From contig KI632513.1 in NCBI GenBank assembly GCA_000504425.1, forward strand, positions 1,772,857 to 1,836,856: 64,000 nt of DNA, in the 5' to 3' direction. Of this stretch, positions 55,691-64,000 are shown piece by piece (within the stretch, counting starts at the first letter, position 1; every line of letters starts with the position of its first letter). The position numbers were made by a program, and so were the translations under genes. The notes under the pieces are model-generated. The model saw only the letters and a list, made by a program, of their open reading frames with translations, did not search any database and was not told the origin of the DNA. This DNA is from Rhodopseudomonas palustris JSC-3b. GTDB taxonomy: Bacteria > Pseudomonadota > Alphaproteobacteria > Rhizobiales > Xanthobacteraceae.

Positions 55691-56269
55691 ATGACCTCAC
55701 CGTCCGTGTCCCGCTTTCCGGTCCCCGCGCTCGATCAGCTGCCTGATGACATCCGCGCCCGCATCCTGGCGGTGCAGGAGAAGTCGGGCTTCGTGCCCAA
55801 TGTGTTTCTGGCATTGGCCTATCGCCCCGACGAGTTCCGGGCGTTTTTCGCCTATCACGATGCGCTGATGGAGAAGGACGGCGGGCTCAGCAAGGCCGAG
55901 CGTGAAATGATCGTGGTCGCGACCAGCGCTGCCAATCAGTGCCATTATTGCGTGATCGCACATGGCGCCATTCTGCGCATCCGCGCCAAAAACCCTCAGA
56001 TCGCCGATCAGATCGCCATCAATTATCGCAAGGCCGACCTGCTGCCGCGGCAGCTCGCCATGCTCGATTTCGCGCTGAAAGTCAGCCGCGCGGCCGAGAC
56101 GGTGTCGTCCGCCGATTTCGAGACCCTGCATCGGCATGGGTTTAGTGAGGACGATGTCTGGGACATTGCCGCGATCGCCGCGTTCTTCGCGCTGTCGAAC
56201 CGGATGGCCAACGTCACCAGCATGCGGCCCAATGACGAGTTCTACCTGATGGGCCGCCTGCCGAAATGA
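55691..56269 (+). CDS. Peroxidase-related (AhpD-like/carboxymuconolactone decarboxylase family) protein
   Basis: The 192-residue all-helical protein has AEREMIVVATSAANQCHYCVIAHGAIL, containing the CxxC pair and conserved His of the AhpD/CMD fold, and the C-terminal ALSNRMANVTSMRPNDEFY typical of the uncharacterised peroxidase-related group (TIGR01926 type). A role in organic peroxide reduction is likely but not proven. Start ATG; it overlaps the next gene by 4 bp. Confidence 0.88.
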   Translation: MTSPSVSRFPVPALDQLPDDIRARILAVQEKSGFVPNVFLALAYRPDEFRAFFAYHDALMEKDGGLSKAEREMIVVATSAANQCHYCVIAHGAILRIRAKNPQIADQIAINYRKADLLPRQLAMLDFALKVSRAAETVSSADFETLHRHGFSEDDVWDIAAIAAFFALSNRMANVTSMRPNDEFYLMGRLPK

Positions 56270-56796
56270 CGATCGTTCCAGAGCCGCACGCCGTCATCGA
56301 TTGGCTGGAAATCATTCTGCGCCTCGGCGTCGCAACGGCGGCCGGCGCCATGATCGGCCTGAACCGCGATCTGCATGGCAAGCCGATCGGGCTGCGCACG
56401 CTGGCGATCGTCAGCCTGGCTTCGGCGATCGTGGTGCTGATCGCCGATCTGTCCGACAATGTCCCAAAACTGTCCGACGCCACCAGCCGGGTGATTCAGG
56501 GCATTTTGACCGGAATCGGCTTTCTCGGCGCCGGCGTGATCATGCGCGCCAAGGGGCAGACCCGGGTGCGCGGCCTGACCAGCGCGGCCTGCACCTTCCT
56601 CACCGCCTGCGCCGGCATCGCCTGCGGGGTCGGGCAATGGCGGGTGGTGGCCGTCGGGCTCGCTTTCGCGTTCCTGATCCTGACCGTCGGCGGCCCGTTG
56701 GAGCGGGCGCTGCATCGGTTGCTCGGCGGCAAGGACGCCCAGCCGAACAAGCAGCCGGAACCGAAGCCCGACCACGCGCAGCTGCCGCTGCCATAG
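56266..56796 (+). CDS. MgtC/SapB-family membrane protein
   Basis: The 176-residue inner-membrane protein has about five helices, including LRLGVATAAGAMIGLNRDLHGKPIGLRTLAIVSLASA, in parts, and GIGFLGAGVIMRAKGQTRVRGLTSAACTFLTAC, in parts, which match MgtC. The C-terminal tail is short and Gln/Pro-rich. MgtC proteins are linked to Mg2+ limitation and membrane-potential control. It is translationally coupled (ATGA) to the AhpD-like gene. Confidence 0.9.
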   Translation: MTIVPEPHAVIDWLEIILRLGVATAAGAMIGLNRDLHGKPIGLRTLAIVSLASAIVVLIADLSDNVPKLSDATSRVIQGILTGIGFLGAGVIMRAKGQTRVRGLTSAACTFLTACAGIACGVGQWRVVAVGLAFAFLILTVGGPLERALHRLLGGKDAQPNKQPEPKPDHAQLPLP

Positions 56797-56903
56797 TCGC
56801 GGCAGGCGCGATGTTGTGTAGAGCGCGGCAGTCAGTTGTGTCTTAACGGCGCGGCCGCGCTGCGCTAGCATTTGCGTGACGTAGCAGCCGCGGAACAGCC
56901 GCG

Positions 56904-57233
56904 ATGACAGCTCAACGCCCCATCAACTCTGATGATGATGAGCATCGGGTGATCCCGTTCCGTCCGCGCTCGGCGCGCACGGCAACGACAGCCGGCCAGC
57001 GGCCGCAACCGGCCCACGATGCGCACGCCGCCACGCCGCCGCCATCACCGCAACCGCCGCCCGATGATTTCCGCCAGCGGATGCTGGCCAATCTCGCAGC
57101 CTTCATATTCACCGCGCTGTTGACCGCGATCGGCATTTGGCTGGCCACCACCATGGCCGATCTGCGCAAGGGCCAGGATTGCAGCCTGCTCGGCCGCCAT
57201 GATTGCGAACGGCCGATCTCAAAATCACGCTGA
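56904..57233 (+). CDS. Small membrane-anchored protein, function unknown
   Basis: The 109-residue protein has a charged, Pro-rich cytoplasmic start and one membrane segment (about 66-86, LANLAAFIFTALLTAIGIW). A short periplasmic tail with two Cys (DCSLLGRHDC) follows. Start ATG 56904. The layout (cytoplasmic N-terminus, one anchor) is common among small Rhizobiales envelope proteins. I do not recognise a family. Confidence 0.7.
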   Translation: MTAQRPINSDDDEHRVIPFRPRSARTATTAGQRPQPAHDAHAATPPPSPQPPPDDFRQRMLANLAAFIFTALLTAIGIWLATTMADLRKGQDCSLLGRHDCERPISKSR

Positions 57234-57415
57234 CGCAACCGCCCATCGAAGCGGCATCATGACACCGCAGCGACCGCTGTGCGCGCGCCATTGAACTCCG
57301 GGCGGGGGTCCGTTATACGGGCGTACACGCTTGAGCCATGCTGGACAGGGCGGCCCGGACTCTTCAACCCAGGTCGCGCGCAGGCATGTTTACCCACAAG
57401 TTCAAAGGCTTAATG

Positions 57416-57697
57416 ATGACTTCCACATTTGATCGGGTCGCCACCATCATCGCGGAAACCTGCGACATCCCCCGCGACACGATCACGCCGGAGAGCCACG
57501 CGATCGATGATCTGGGCATCGACAGCCTGGACTTCCTCGATATTGCCTTCGCGATCGACAAGGCGTTCGGGATCAAGCTGCCGCTGGAAAAGTGGACCCA
57601 GGAAGTCAACGACGGCAAGGCGACCACCGAGCAGTACTTCGTTCTCAGCAATCTCAGCGCGCGCATCGACGAGTTGGTCGCCGCCAAGGGCGCGTAA
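57416..57697 (+). CDS. acpXL: Acyl carrier protein AcpXL
   Basis: This 93-residue specialised ACP carries very-long-chain (C26-C28) hydroxy acids for lipid A in Rhizobiales. The phosphopantetheine Ser37 is in [14 protein letters not shown], and the AcpXL-specific tail [19 protein letters not shown] follows. ATG 57416 gives the family start MTSTFD, with AAAGG at the right distance; the ATG three bases upstream is possible. It opens the operon ending in lpxXL. Confidence 0.96.
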   Translation: MTSTFDRVATIIAETCDIPRDTITPESHAIDDLGIDSLDFLDIAFAIDKAFGIKLPLEKWTQEVNDGKATTEQYFVLSNLSARIDELVAAKGA

Positions 57698-57708
57698 GCG
57701 CCGGCACC

Positions 57709-58182
57709 ATGAATCTCGAATACTTCCATCTGATCGACCGCATCGTTCAGCTCGACCTCGCTGAGCGCAAGATCACCGTCGAAGCGAACGTTCCGCAGCA
57801 CAGCACCATCTTCGAAGGGCATTTTCCGGGCTATCCGCTGATGCCCGGCGTGCTGTTGATCGAAACGATGGCGCAGACCTCGGGCTGGCTGCAGATCGCG
57901 CTGATGAAGTTCGAGCGCATGCCGTTCCTCGCCGCGGTGAAGGAAGCGAAGATGCGCAGCTTCATCACCCCCGGCGAAGCGCTGACGGTCGAAGCCGGCA
58001 TCGAGCACGAAGGCTCCGGCTTCACCGTGACCAATGCCAAGATTCTGAGCGGCGGCAAGCTGGCCTGCAACGCCACCCTCACCTTCCGCCATGTTCCTTT
58101 TCCGAACACGGAGCTGCGCGGCCACATGGAAGTGATGGCCGAACGCATCGGGTTCCCGCAACAGGCGCGCGCTGATGTCTGA
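57709..58182 (+). CDS. FabZ-like 3-hydroxyacyl-ACP dehydratase of the AcpXL pathway
   Basis: The 157-residue hot-dog-fold enzyme has the FabZ active-site block GHFPGYPLMPGVLLIETMAQ, with His38 and Glu52. It would dehydrate 3-hydroxyacyl-AcpXL during each elongation round. ATG 57709 lies 12 bp after acpXL. The stop overlaps the next ketosynthase-fold gene by 8 bp. Confidence 0.93.
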   Translation: MNLEYFHLIDRIVQLDLAERKITVEANVPQHSTIFEGHFPGYPLMPGVLLIETMAQTSGWLQIALMKFERMPFLAAVKEAKMRSFITPGEALTVEAGIEHEGSGFTVTNAKILSGGKLACNATLTFRHVPFPNTELRGHMEVMAERIGFPQQARADV

Positions 58183-59383
58183 CACTGCATCGACTGCCAA
58201 GCAACCGGCTGAAGCCTGGATCACCGGCATCGGACTGGCCTCCTCGCTCGCCGAGGGCCTGGATGCCCATTGGCAGGCGCTGGCCGAACGCCGCATCAAT
58301 GTCGATGACAAGAGTTTTGCGCCCTGCGTAGTGCATCCGCTGGCGCCGATCAGCTTCGATCAGCAGATCGCCAAAAAGGGCGATCAGCGCCAGATGGAAG
58401 CCTGGCAGCGGATCGGCACCTATGCCGCGGGCCTCGCTTTGGACTCCGCGGGCCTGAAGGGCAACAAGGACGTGCTGTCGCGCATGGACATGATCGTCGC
58501 CGCCGGCGGCGGTGAGCGCGATCTTGCCGTCGATGCCGCGGTGCTCAATGATCAGGCCAAGGGCAATGCCGGCCCGGCCGCGATCAATGAGCGGCTGATG
58601 AATGATCTGCGGCCGACGCTGTTCCTGGCGCAGCTCTCCAACCTGCTCGCCGGCAATATCGCGATCGTGCATGGCGTCACCGGCTCGTCCCGCACTTTTA
58701 TGGGCGAGGAAGCGGCTGGCGTGGATGCTGTGCGGATCGCGCTGGCGCGCATTGCCGCTGGCCAGAGCGACGTCGCTCTCGTTGGCGCGGCGCAGAATGG
58801 CGAGCGCAAGGATCAGCTGCTGCTGTACGAATTCGGCGACTACAACCTCAAGGACAGCTACGCCCCGGTATGGCAGCGCGCGCCCAAGGGCGGCTTTGCG
58901 CTCGGCTCGGGCGGTGCGTTCCTGGTGATCGAATCGCGTGCCCACGCCGAAGCGCGCGGCGCCAAGCCGTTTGCGCGGCTCAGCAAGGTGGTGGCCGACC
59001 TGTCGCACCGCAAGGCGCCCGGCGATATCACCGCGACGCTTGATAGACTGTGGACCTCGCTCGGCGCGCCCAAAAGCAACACCGCGATCATCACCGGCGC
59101 CACCGGCGCGGAACCTGCGACCGCGGAAGAACGCGCGTTCCTGCAAAGCCATCCCGGCATGCCGGTGCGCGCCACCGGCACCATGTTCGGTCACATCATG
59201 GAAACCCAGTTCCCGCTCGGCATTGCGCTGGCGGCGCTGTCGCTGTCGCGCGGCGCGCTGTTCCCTGCCAATGACCCGACCGGGTTTGAGACCGAGACCA
59301 CCGAACAGCCCAACCAGATTGTCGTGATCGGCGCCGGCCATTGGCGCGGCGAAGGCATGGCGCTGGTCGAAGCTATCAACTGA
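58175..59383 (+). CDS. Ketosynthase-fold protein lacking the catalytic Cys (FabF2XL, CLF-like)
   Basis: The 402-residue protein has the beta-ketoacyl-ACP synthase fold with no active-site Cys. At the position of TACASG it reads GVTGSSR (residues 167-173), and the first catalytic His motif (AHGTGT in its neighbour) becomes TGATGA. The second GH motif survives as MFGHIME. This is the pattern of chain-length-factor-type partners, so it probably forms a heterodimer with the adjacent complete enzyme. It overlaps the FabZ-like gene by 8 bp. The conserved fold rules out a frameshift. Confidence 0.88.
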   Translation: MSDTASTAKQPAEAWITGIGLASSLAEGLDAHWQALAERRINVDDKSFAPCVVHPLAPISFDQQIAKKGDQRQMEAWQRIGTYAAGLALDSAGLKGNKDVLSRMDMIVAAGGGERDLAVDAAVLNDQAKGNAGPAAINERLMNDLRPTLFLAQLSNLLAGNIAIVHGVTGSSRTFMGEEAAGVDAVRIALARIAAGQSDVALVGAAQNGERKDQLLLYEFGDYNLKDSYAPVWQRAPKGGFALGSGGAFLVIESRAHAEARGAKPFARLSKVVADLSHRKAPGDITATLDRLWTSLGAPKSNTAIITGATGAEPATAEERAFLQSHPGMPVRATGTMFGHIMETQFPLGIALAALSLSRGALFPANDPTGFETETTEQPNQIVVIGAGHWRGEGMALVEAIN

Positions 59384-59400
59384 ACTGCGACGGAGTGATC

Positions 59401-60687
59401 ATGACCGCGACGCGCGATAAATTCGGCCGGCCGATCGTGGCCGTCACCGGCATGGGCGTGATCACTTCGCTGGGTGCCGGGCTGGCCGAGAACTGGAGCA
59501 AGCTGACCGCGGGGCAATCCGGGCTCAGCACCATCACCCGCTTCCCGACTGATGGTCTCAAGACCACCGTGGCCGGCACCGTGGATTTCGTCGCGGTTGA
59601 TCCGTTCACCTCGACCGATCTCGGCGAGCGGCTCGCCGATCTCGCCACCGAGGAAGCGATCAGCCAATCCGGTATCGGCTCCAAGGGTGACTTCCCCGGC
59701 CCGCTGTTTTTGGCGGTCGCGCCGGTCGAGACCGAATGGACCGCGCGCGAACAGCTCGCCAAGGCGGTCGGCGGCGATGCCGAGATCGACTATGACGCGC
59801 TGCTGCGCGTCGGCGGTGGCGGCCGTTTCGCCCATTTCCATCGCCGTTTCCTGTTCGGCTCGGTCGCCGATCATCTCGCCGAAACCTTTGGCACCAAGGG
59901 CTCGCCGATCTCGCTATCGACCGCCTGCGCCTCCGGTGCCTCGGCAATTCAGCTCGGCGTCGAAGCGATCCGCCGCGGCGAAACCGATGCCGCGCTGTGC
60001 GTGGCCACTGACGGTTCGGTGAATGCCGAAGCGCTGATCCGGTTCTCGCTGCTGTCGGCGCTCTCGACCCAGAACGATCCGCCGCAGGCCGCGTCAAAAC
60101 CGTTCGCGAAAAACCGCGACGGCTTCGTGATGGCCGAAGGCGCTGGCGCGCTGGTTTTGGAGAATCTCGATGCCGCCAAGGCGCGCGGCGCCAAGATTCT
60201 GGGCGTGATCGTCGGCTGCGGTGAGCTCGCCGACTCGTTCCACCGCACGCGCTCGAGCCCGGACGGCAAGCCGATCATCGGCTGCGTGCGCAATGCGCTC
60301 GCCGACGCCGGCCTTGCGCCCGAACAGATCGACTACATCAACGCCCATGGCACCGGCACGCCGGAGAACGACAAGATGGAATATCTTGGCATCTCCACCG
60401 TGTTCGGCGATCGCACGCCTTCGATTCCGGTGTCCTCGAACAAATCAATGGTCGGGCACACGCTGTCGGCGGCCGGTGCGGTCGAAGCAATCTTCTCGCT
60501 GCTGACGCTCGAGCATCAGCGCATTCCGCCCACCATCAATTACGACGTGCCCGATCCGGCGATCCCGTTCGACGTGGTGCCGAACAAGGCGCGCGACGCC
60601 CGCGTCACCGCGGTGATGTCGAACTCGTTCGGCTTTGGCGGTCAGAACGCCTCGCTGATCCTGACGCGGGAACCGCTGTCGCACTGA
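59401..60687 (+). CDS. Beta-ketoacyl-ACP synthase with complete triad (FabF1XL)
   Basis: The 428-residue KAS II-type enzyme extends acyl-AcpXL with malonyl units. The Cys-His-His triad and Lys are present: Cys176 in SLSTACASG, His316 in INAHGTGT, Lys348 and His353 in SNKSMVGHTLSAAG. ATG 59401 has GGAG six bases upstream, 17 bp after the partner gene. It is the catalytic partner of the Cys-less protein before it. Confidence 0.95.
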   Translation: MTATRDKFGRPIVAVTGMGVITSLGAGLAENWSKLTAGQSGLSTITRFPTDGLKTTVAGTVDFVAVDPFTSTDLGERLADLATEEAISQSGIGSKGDFPGPLFLAVAPVETEWTAREQLAKAVGGDAEIDYDALLRVGGGGRFAHFHRRFLFGSVADHLAETFGTKGSPISLSTACASGASAIQLGVEAIRRGETDAALCVATDGSVNAEALIRFSLLSALSTQNDPPQAASKPFAKNRDGFVMAEGAGALVLENLDAAKARGAKILGVIVGCGELADSFHRTRSSPDGKPIIGCVRNALADAGLAPEQIDYINAHGTGTPENDKMEYLGISTVFGDRTPSIPVSSNKSMVGHTLSAAGAVEAIFSLLTLEHQRIPPTINYDVPDPAIPFDVVPNKARDARVTAVMSNSFGFGGQNASLILTREPLSH

Positions 60688-60801
60688 CGCCAGCTTCGCG
60701 CCGGCGCGCCTTGCGCGCTGGCGGCGCCCTGGTTGACGCCGTCGAGTGTACGGGCGATACGCAACCAGCCCTTCCAAATTCCATTGTTCCGGACATTCGC
60801 C

Positions 60802-61824
60802 ATGCGTGCGCTCACTCTTGTTGCCGACCGCCAGTTGGTGGTCGCCGATCTCCCCGCCCCGCCCGCTCCGGGCCCTGGCGAGGTGCAGATTCGGGTCGGC
60901 GCCGTCGGCCTGAACCACATCGACGTCTGGGGCTATCGCGGCATGGCGTTCGTGAAGCGCAAGCTGCCGATCGTGGTCGGCGCTGAAGCCGCCGGCGAGA
61001 TCGCTGCGGTCGGCGAAGGCGTGACCCGTTTTAAGGTCGGCCAGAAGGTGGCGATGTATGGCGCGCAGACCTGCGGCCATTGCAAGCCGTGCCAGGAAGG
61101 CCGCGACAATCTGTGCGAAAACGTCGGCGGGCTGATCGGCTTCCATGTCGATGGCTTTGCCCGCGAACTGCTGAACATGCCGGAGCGGCTGGTGATCCCG
61201 GTGCCGGATCAGGTCAGCGTGCGCGACGCCGCCTGCGCGCCGATTGCGTTTTCCACCGTGCAGCACATGCTGTTCGACAATGCCAAGCTGCAGCCCGGCG
61301 AAACCGTGCTGGTGCATGCCGGCGGCTCGGGCATCGGCACCGCGGCGATCATCATGGCCAAGGCGATCGGCTGCACGGTGATCACCACGGTCGGCGATGA
61401 TTCCAAGATCGAGGGCGTCAAGAAGCTCGGCGCCGATCACGTCATCAACTACCGCACCGATCGTTTTGAGCACGAGTGCCGCAAGATCACCAAGAAGAAG
61501 GGGGTCGACGTGGTGTTCGAGCACGTCGGCGCCGACACCTTCAACGGCTCGCTGCTCAGCATGAAGCGCGGTGGCCGGCTGGTGACCTGCGGCTCGACCT
61601 CGGGCCCGACCACCACCATCAATCTGATGCAGCTGTTCCAGCAGCAGTACAAAATCTTCGGCTCGTTCGGCGCCACCATCCGTAACATCGAGGAAAGCCT
61701 CGCCAAGATGGCGGCCGGACTGCTCCCGGTGATCGATACCGAAGTGTCGATCGAGGATGTCGAAGTCGCGCTCAAGCGCATGGAAAGCCGGCAAGTGTTC
61801 GGCAAGATCATCGTTCGGCTGTGA
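60802..61824 (+). CDS. MDR-family zinc-type dehydrogenase (AdhXL), probable enoyl reductase
   Basis: The 340-residue protein is of the zinc-containing alcohol dehydrogenase superfamily. It keeps the structural-zinc cysteines (Cys91, 94, 97, 105) and the NAD(P) motif AGGSGIGTAA. The catalytic-zinc ligands are missing: the Cys position reads GLNHIDVWG and the GHE motif is GAEAAG. Such members usually act as quinone or enoyl reductases. It lies in the very-long-chain operon, where an enoyl reductase is needed. The next gene overlaps its stop. Confidence 0.88.
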   Translation: MRALTLVADRQLVVADLPAPPAPGPGEVQIRVGAVGLNHIDVWGYRGMAFVKRKLPIVVGAEAAGEIAAVGEGVTRFKVGQKVAMYGAQTCGHCKPCQEGRDNLCENVGGLIGFHVDGFARELLNMPERLVIPVPDQVSVRDAACAPIAFSTVQHMLFDNAKLQPGETVLVHAGGSGIGTAAIIMAKAIGCTVITTVGDDSKIEGVKKLGADHVINYRTDRFEHECRKITKKKGVDVVFEHVGADTFNGSLLSMKRGGRLVTCGSTSGPTTTINLMQLFQQQYKIFGSFGATIRNIEESLAKMAAGLLPVIDTEVSIEDVEVALKRMESRQVFGKIIVRL

Positions 61825-62756
61825 TGCGCCGCCCCCTGATCCGCGCCGCCGCGATCGCGCGCAACGCCACCAAGCCGCTGGCCGGCGCCGTGGTCGGCGC
61901 GCTGGCGGTCGGCCTCTTGCGCACCACGCGCCATTTCGATCCGATCAAGACCGCAGACTTCTTTGGCGCCGCGATGCGCAAGATCGGCCCGCGGCTGTCC
62001 GAGCACAAGGTCGGCCGCGACAACCTCACCGCCGCCTTCCCTGAAAAGACGCCCGAGGAAATCGACGCCATCCTCGCCGGGGTCTGGGACAATCTCGGCC
62101 GGCTCGCGGCCGAGTTCGCCCATCTCGATCACGCCTGGCAGCTCGATCGCGATCACCCCGAGAACGGCCGCGTCGAAATCACCCCGCGCAGCATCGAGCT
62201 GTTCGACCAGCTGCGTAACGACGGCAAGCCCGCGCTGATCTTCGCCGCCCATCTTGGTAATTGGGAGCTGCCCGCGGTCGCAGCCGCCGAGCATGGCCTT
62301 GATGCCGCCGCGCTGTTCCGCCGCCCCAACGTGCCGGCAGCCGACCGGATCGTGCAGCAGATGCGTTCGGTGAAAATGGGCACGCTGATCGCCGGTGGCC
62401 CGACCGCGCCATTCAAGCTGGCGGAAGCGCTGCAAAAGGGCCAGCACGTCGGCATGCTGGTCGATCAATGGTACACCAAGGGCGTCGAAGTGACGTTCTT
62501 CGGCCGCAAGACCCGCGCCAACCCAATGCTGGCGCGGCTGCTGCGCCAGATCGATTGCCCGCTGCATGGCGTGCGCATCATCCGCCTGCCCAATCACCGC
62601 TTCCGCGCCGAGCTGACCGAGCAGATCACGCCGATCCGCGATGCCAAGGGCAATGTCGATATTCAGGGCACCATGCAGGTGATCACCTCGGTGATCGAAT
62701 CCTGGGTGCGGGAATATCCCGATCAGTGGCTGTGGCTGCATCGCCGCTGGCGCTAA
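61824..62756 (+). CDS. lpxXL: Lipid A very-long-chain acyltransferase LpxXL
   Basis: The 310-residue membrane acyltransferase of the LpxL/LpxM (HtrB) family transfers the very-long-chain acid from AcpXL to lipid A. The HX4(D/E) motif is at His143-Glu148 (HLGNWE). The N-terminal membrane anchor lies near residues 18-32. ATG 61824 overlaps the stop of the dehydrogenase (TGATG). The name rests on the operon context as much as on sequence, because LpxL relatives look alike. Confidence 0.92.
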   Translation: MRRPLIRAAAIARNATKPLAGAVVGALAVGLLRTTRHFDPIKTADFFGAAMRKIGPRLSEHKVGRDNLTAAFPEKTPEEIDAILAGVWDNLGRLAAEFAHLDHAWQLDRDHPENGRVEITPRSIELFDQLRNDGKPALIFAAHLGNWELPAVAAAEHGLDAAALFRRPNVPAADRIVQQMRSVKMGTLIAGGPTAPFKLAEALQKGQHVGMLVDQWYTKGVEVTFFGRKTRANPMLARLLRQIDCPLHGVRIIRLPNHRFRAELTEQITPIRDAKGNVDIQGTMQVITSVIESWVREYPDQWLWLHRRWR

Positions 62757-62780
62757 GCGCAGCGCGTTCGCCATCAGTAG

Positions 62781-62880
62781 TACCAACGGCGTCATGGCCG
62801 GGCTCGTCCCGGCCATCCACGTCTTTGATCGTTCAGCGCGCTTAAGACGTGGATGCCCGCGACAAAGCGCGGGCATGACG
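62781..62880 (+). repeat. Dispersed palindromic repeat, family A, copy 3
   Basis: It contains the perfect hairpin ATGGCCGGGctcgtCCCGGCCAT, a CCACGTCTT...AAGACGTGG stem, and ATGCCCGCGacaaaGCGCGGGCAT. GTCATGG and CATGACG form the unit ends. It lies just past lpxXL. Confidence 0.9.
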
Positions 62881-62894
62881 GAGCAAGGTCAGCA

Positions 62895-62932
62895 TAAACG
62901 AAACGCGCCGAACCAGGTTCGGCGCGTTTGTC
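62895..62932. terminator. Bidirectional terminator between lpxXL and the polyamine-binding protein gene
   Basis: A perfect 13-bp stem (AAACGCGCCGAAC and GTTCGGCGCGTTT) with a three-base loop and A/T-rich flanks in both directions. It is 24 bp beyond the stop of the minus-strand gene. Confidence 0.87.
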
Positions 62933-62956
62933 GTTGTGGTGGTGTTTGCGCTTGCG

Positions 62957-64000
62957 TCAGCGGCCGGTCTTGATCCGGGTCCAGAGCCGGTTGATGGCGC
63001 GCTGCGTCTGCTGATCGCGCGCGGTGACGATGAACAGCTCCTTCTCGGTCGCTTCATCCGGGAAGATCATCTTGTCTTTCAGCACCTTTTCGCTGATCAG
63101 CTTTTGGCTGGCGAGATTGCCGTTGGCATAGGACAGGAAGTCGGAGTTCTTAGCCGCCACTTCCGGCCGGTACAGATAGTTGATCAGCTCGTGCGCTTCG
63201 GCGACGTTCTTGGCATCCGCCGGGATCACCAGATTGTCGAAGAACATCTGCGCGCCCTCCTTGGGAATGGCGTAGCCGATCCGGATGCCCTTGTTGGCTT
63301 CGGCGGCGCGGCTGCGCGCCTGCATGATGTCGCCGGACCAGCCGACCACCAGGCAGATCTCGCCGGTGGCGAGCGCGTTCAGATATTCGGAGGAATGGAA
63401 TTTGCGCACATTGGGCCGGATGGTCGCCACCAGATCGGCCGCCTTCTCAAGGTCAGCCGGCTTGGTCGAGTTCGGATCAAGGCCGAGGTAGTTCAGCGCC
63501 GCCGGCAGAATGTCGGACGGCGAATCCAGCATATGAACGCCGCAATCCTTGAACTTGGCGATGTTCTCCGGCTTGAAGATCATGTCCCAGCTATCGATCA
63601 CCGCGCCGCGGCCGAGAATGTTCTCGACCATGTCGATGTTGTAGCCGATGCCGGTGGTGCCCCACATGTAGTTGGCGGCGTATTGATTGCCGGGGTCATA
63701 GACTTGCAGGCGCTTGGTGACCACGTCCCAGGCATTGGCGAGGTTCGGCAGCTTGCTCTTGTCGAGCTTTTGGAACACGTTCGCGGAAATCTGCCGCTGC
63801 AGGAAATACGCGGTCGGCACCACGAGATCATAGCCAGACTTGCCGGCGAGCAGCCGAGTCTCCAGCGTCTCGTTGGTGTCGAAGGTGTCGTACACCACCT
63901 TGATGCCGGTCTCCTTGGTGAAGTCCTCCAGGACTCCCGGCGCCATGTAGCTCGACCAGTTGAAGAAGTTGACGGTGCGCTCCTGCGCGGCAGCGGGCGC
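62957..64000 (-). CDS. PotF-type polyamine ABC transporter substrate-binding protein (partial)
   Basis: The frame runs off the right edge, so the signal peptide and start are missing; the last 18 codons in the window read VNFFNWSSY before an internal Met at 63946. The mature protein has the SBP_bac_8/PotF layout: VVYDTFDTNETLETRLLAGKSGYDLVVPTAYFLQRQ, in parts, WGTTGIGYN, and a C-terminal FIVTARDQQTQRAINRLW-like segment. It would bind putrescine or spermidine in the periplasm for an ABC importer beyond the window. Confidence 0.9.
   Translation of the reverse strand, partial: APAAAQERTVNFFNWSSYMAPGVLEDFTKETGIKVVYDTFDTNETLETRLLAGKSGYDLVVPTAYFLQRQISANVFQKLDKSKLPNLANAWDVVTKRLQVYDPGNQYAANYMWGTTGIGYNIDMVENILGRGAVIDSWDMIFKPENIAKFKDCGVHMLDSPSDILPAALNYLGLDPNSTKPADLEKAADLVATIRPNVRKFHSSEYLNALATGEICLVVGWSGDIMQARSRAAEANKGIRIGYAIPKEGAQMFFDNLVIPADAKNVAEAHELINYLYRPEVAAKNSDFLSYANGNLASQKLISEKVLKDKMIFPDEATEKELFIVTARDQQTQRAINRLWTRIKTGR

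Overview
The window is a high-GC chromosomal segment (about 65% G+C by eye) from an alphaproteobacterium of the order Hyphomicrobiales. It most resembles the Rhodopseudomonas/Bradyrhizobium family (Nitrobacteraceae). Pointers are the acpXL-lpxXL cluster for very-long-chain lipid A fatty acids, the thiO-thiS-thiG-thiE-thiC operon behind a TPP riboswitch, meso-DAP-type MurE, an alphaproteobacterial-type RNase P RNA, and several dispersed palindromic repeat families of the kind common in that family. The species is inferred from gene content and style, not from a search.

Layout. 1-7.3 kb (minus strand): the upstream part of the division/cell-wall cluster, rsmH-ftsL-ftsI-murE-murF-mraY. 7.8-9.2 kb (plus): ampD and the RNase P RNA with a strong terminator. 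9.4-13.0 kb: an EmrAB-type drug efflux pair divergent from a TetR gene, with a 33-bp palindromic operator between them. 13.0-18.3 kb: envelope genes (extensin/M15-like lipoprotein, a YkuD L,D-transpeptidase, a Tat-exported HiPIP-like protein, a DUF4403-type protein). 18.4-23.5 kb: NDH-2, a PRC-barrel protein, a Ser/Gln-rich protein and an OmpR/EnvZ-type two-component system. 23.7-28.8 kb: the thiamin operon.

28.8-31.6 kb is an accessory island just downstream of thiC. It holds an IS110-family transposase, a low-GC gene of unknown function bracketed by a 19-bp inverted repeat, and a RAYT (REP-associated tyrosine transposase) gene flanked by perfect 32-bp REP-like copies. 31.6-37.2 kb: small hypothetical genes, a P-loop kinase-like gene, a membrane zinc-ribbon protein and a chemoreceptor. 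37.2-38.5 kb: a complete IS4-family element with 14-bp terminal repeats and an 11-bp target duplication, inserted at the apex of a dispersed palindrome. 38.5-43.8 kb: bacterioferritin and Bfd, two small paralogous secreted proteins, an MltB-type lytic transglycosylase, a UPF0114 membrane protein and trans-aconitate methyltransferase. 44.1-57.2 kb: EttA, a second YkuD enzyme, two rhodanese proteins, a divergent CoxE-like/MoxR pair, a HerA-type ATPase, an AhpD-like protein and an MgtC-like protein.

57.4-62.8 kb is the acpXL operon: acpXL, a FabZ-like dehydratase, two ketosynthase-fold proteins, a zinc-type dehydrogenase and lpxXL. It is the most coherent pathway in the window. One ketosynthase has lost the catalytic Cys and the first His while its neighbour keeps the full triad, which suggests a KS/chain-length-factor-like heterodimer. 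The window ends inside a PotF-type polyamine-binding protein.

Start codons were re-chosen where the longest frame began at an unlikely TTG/GTG or where an upstream Shine-Dalgarno sequence decided the matter. Long antisense frames over high-GC genes were treated as shadows.
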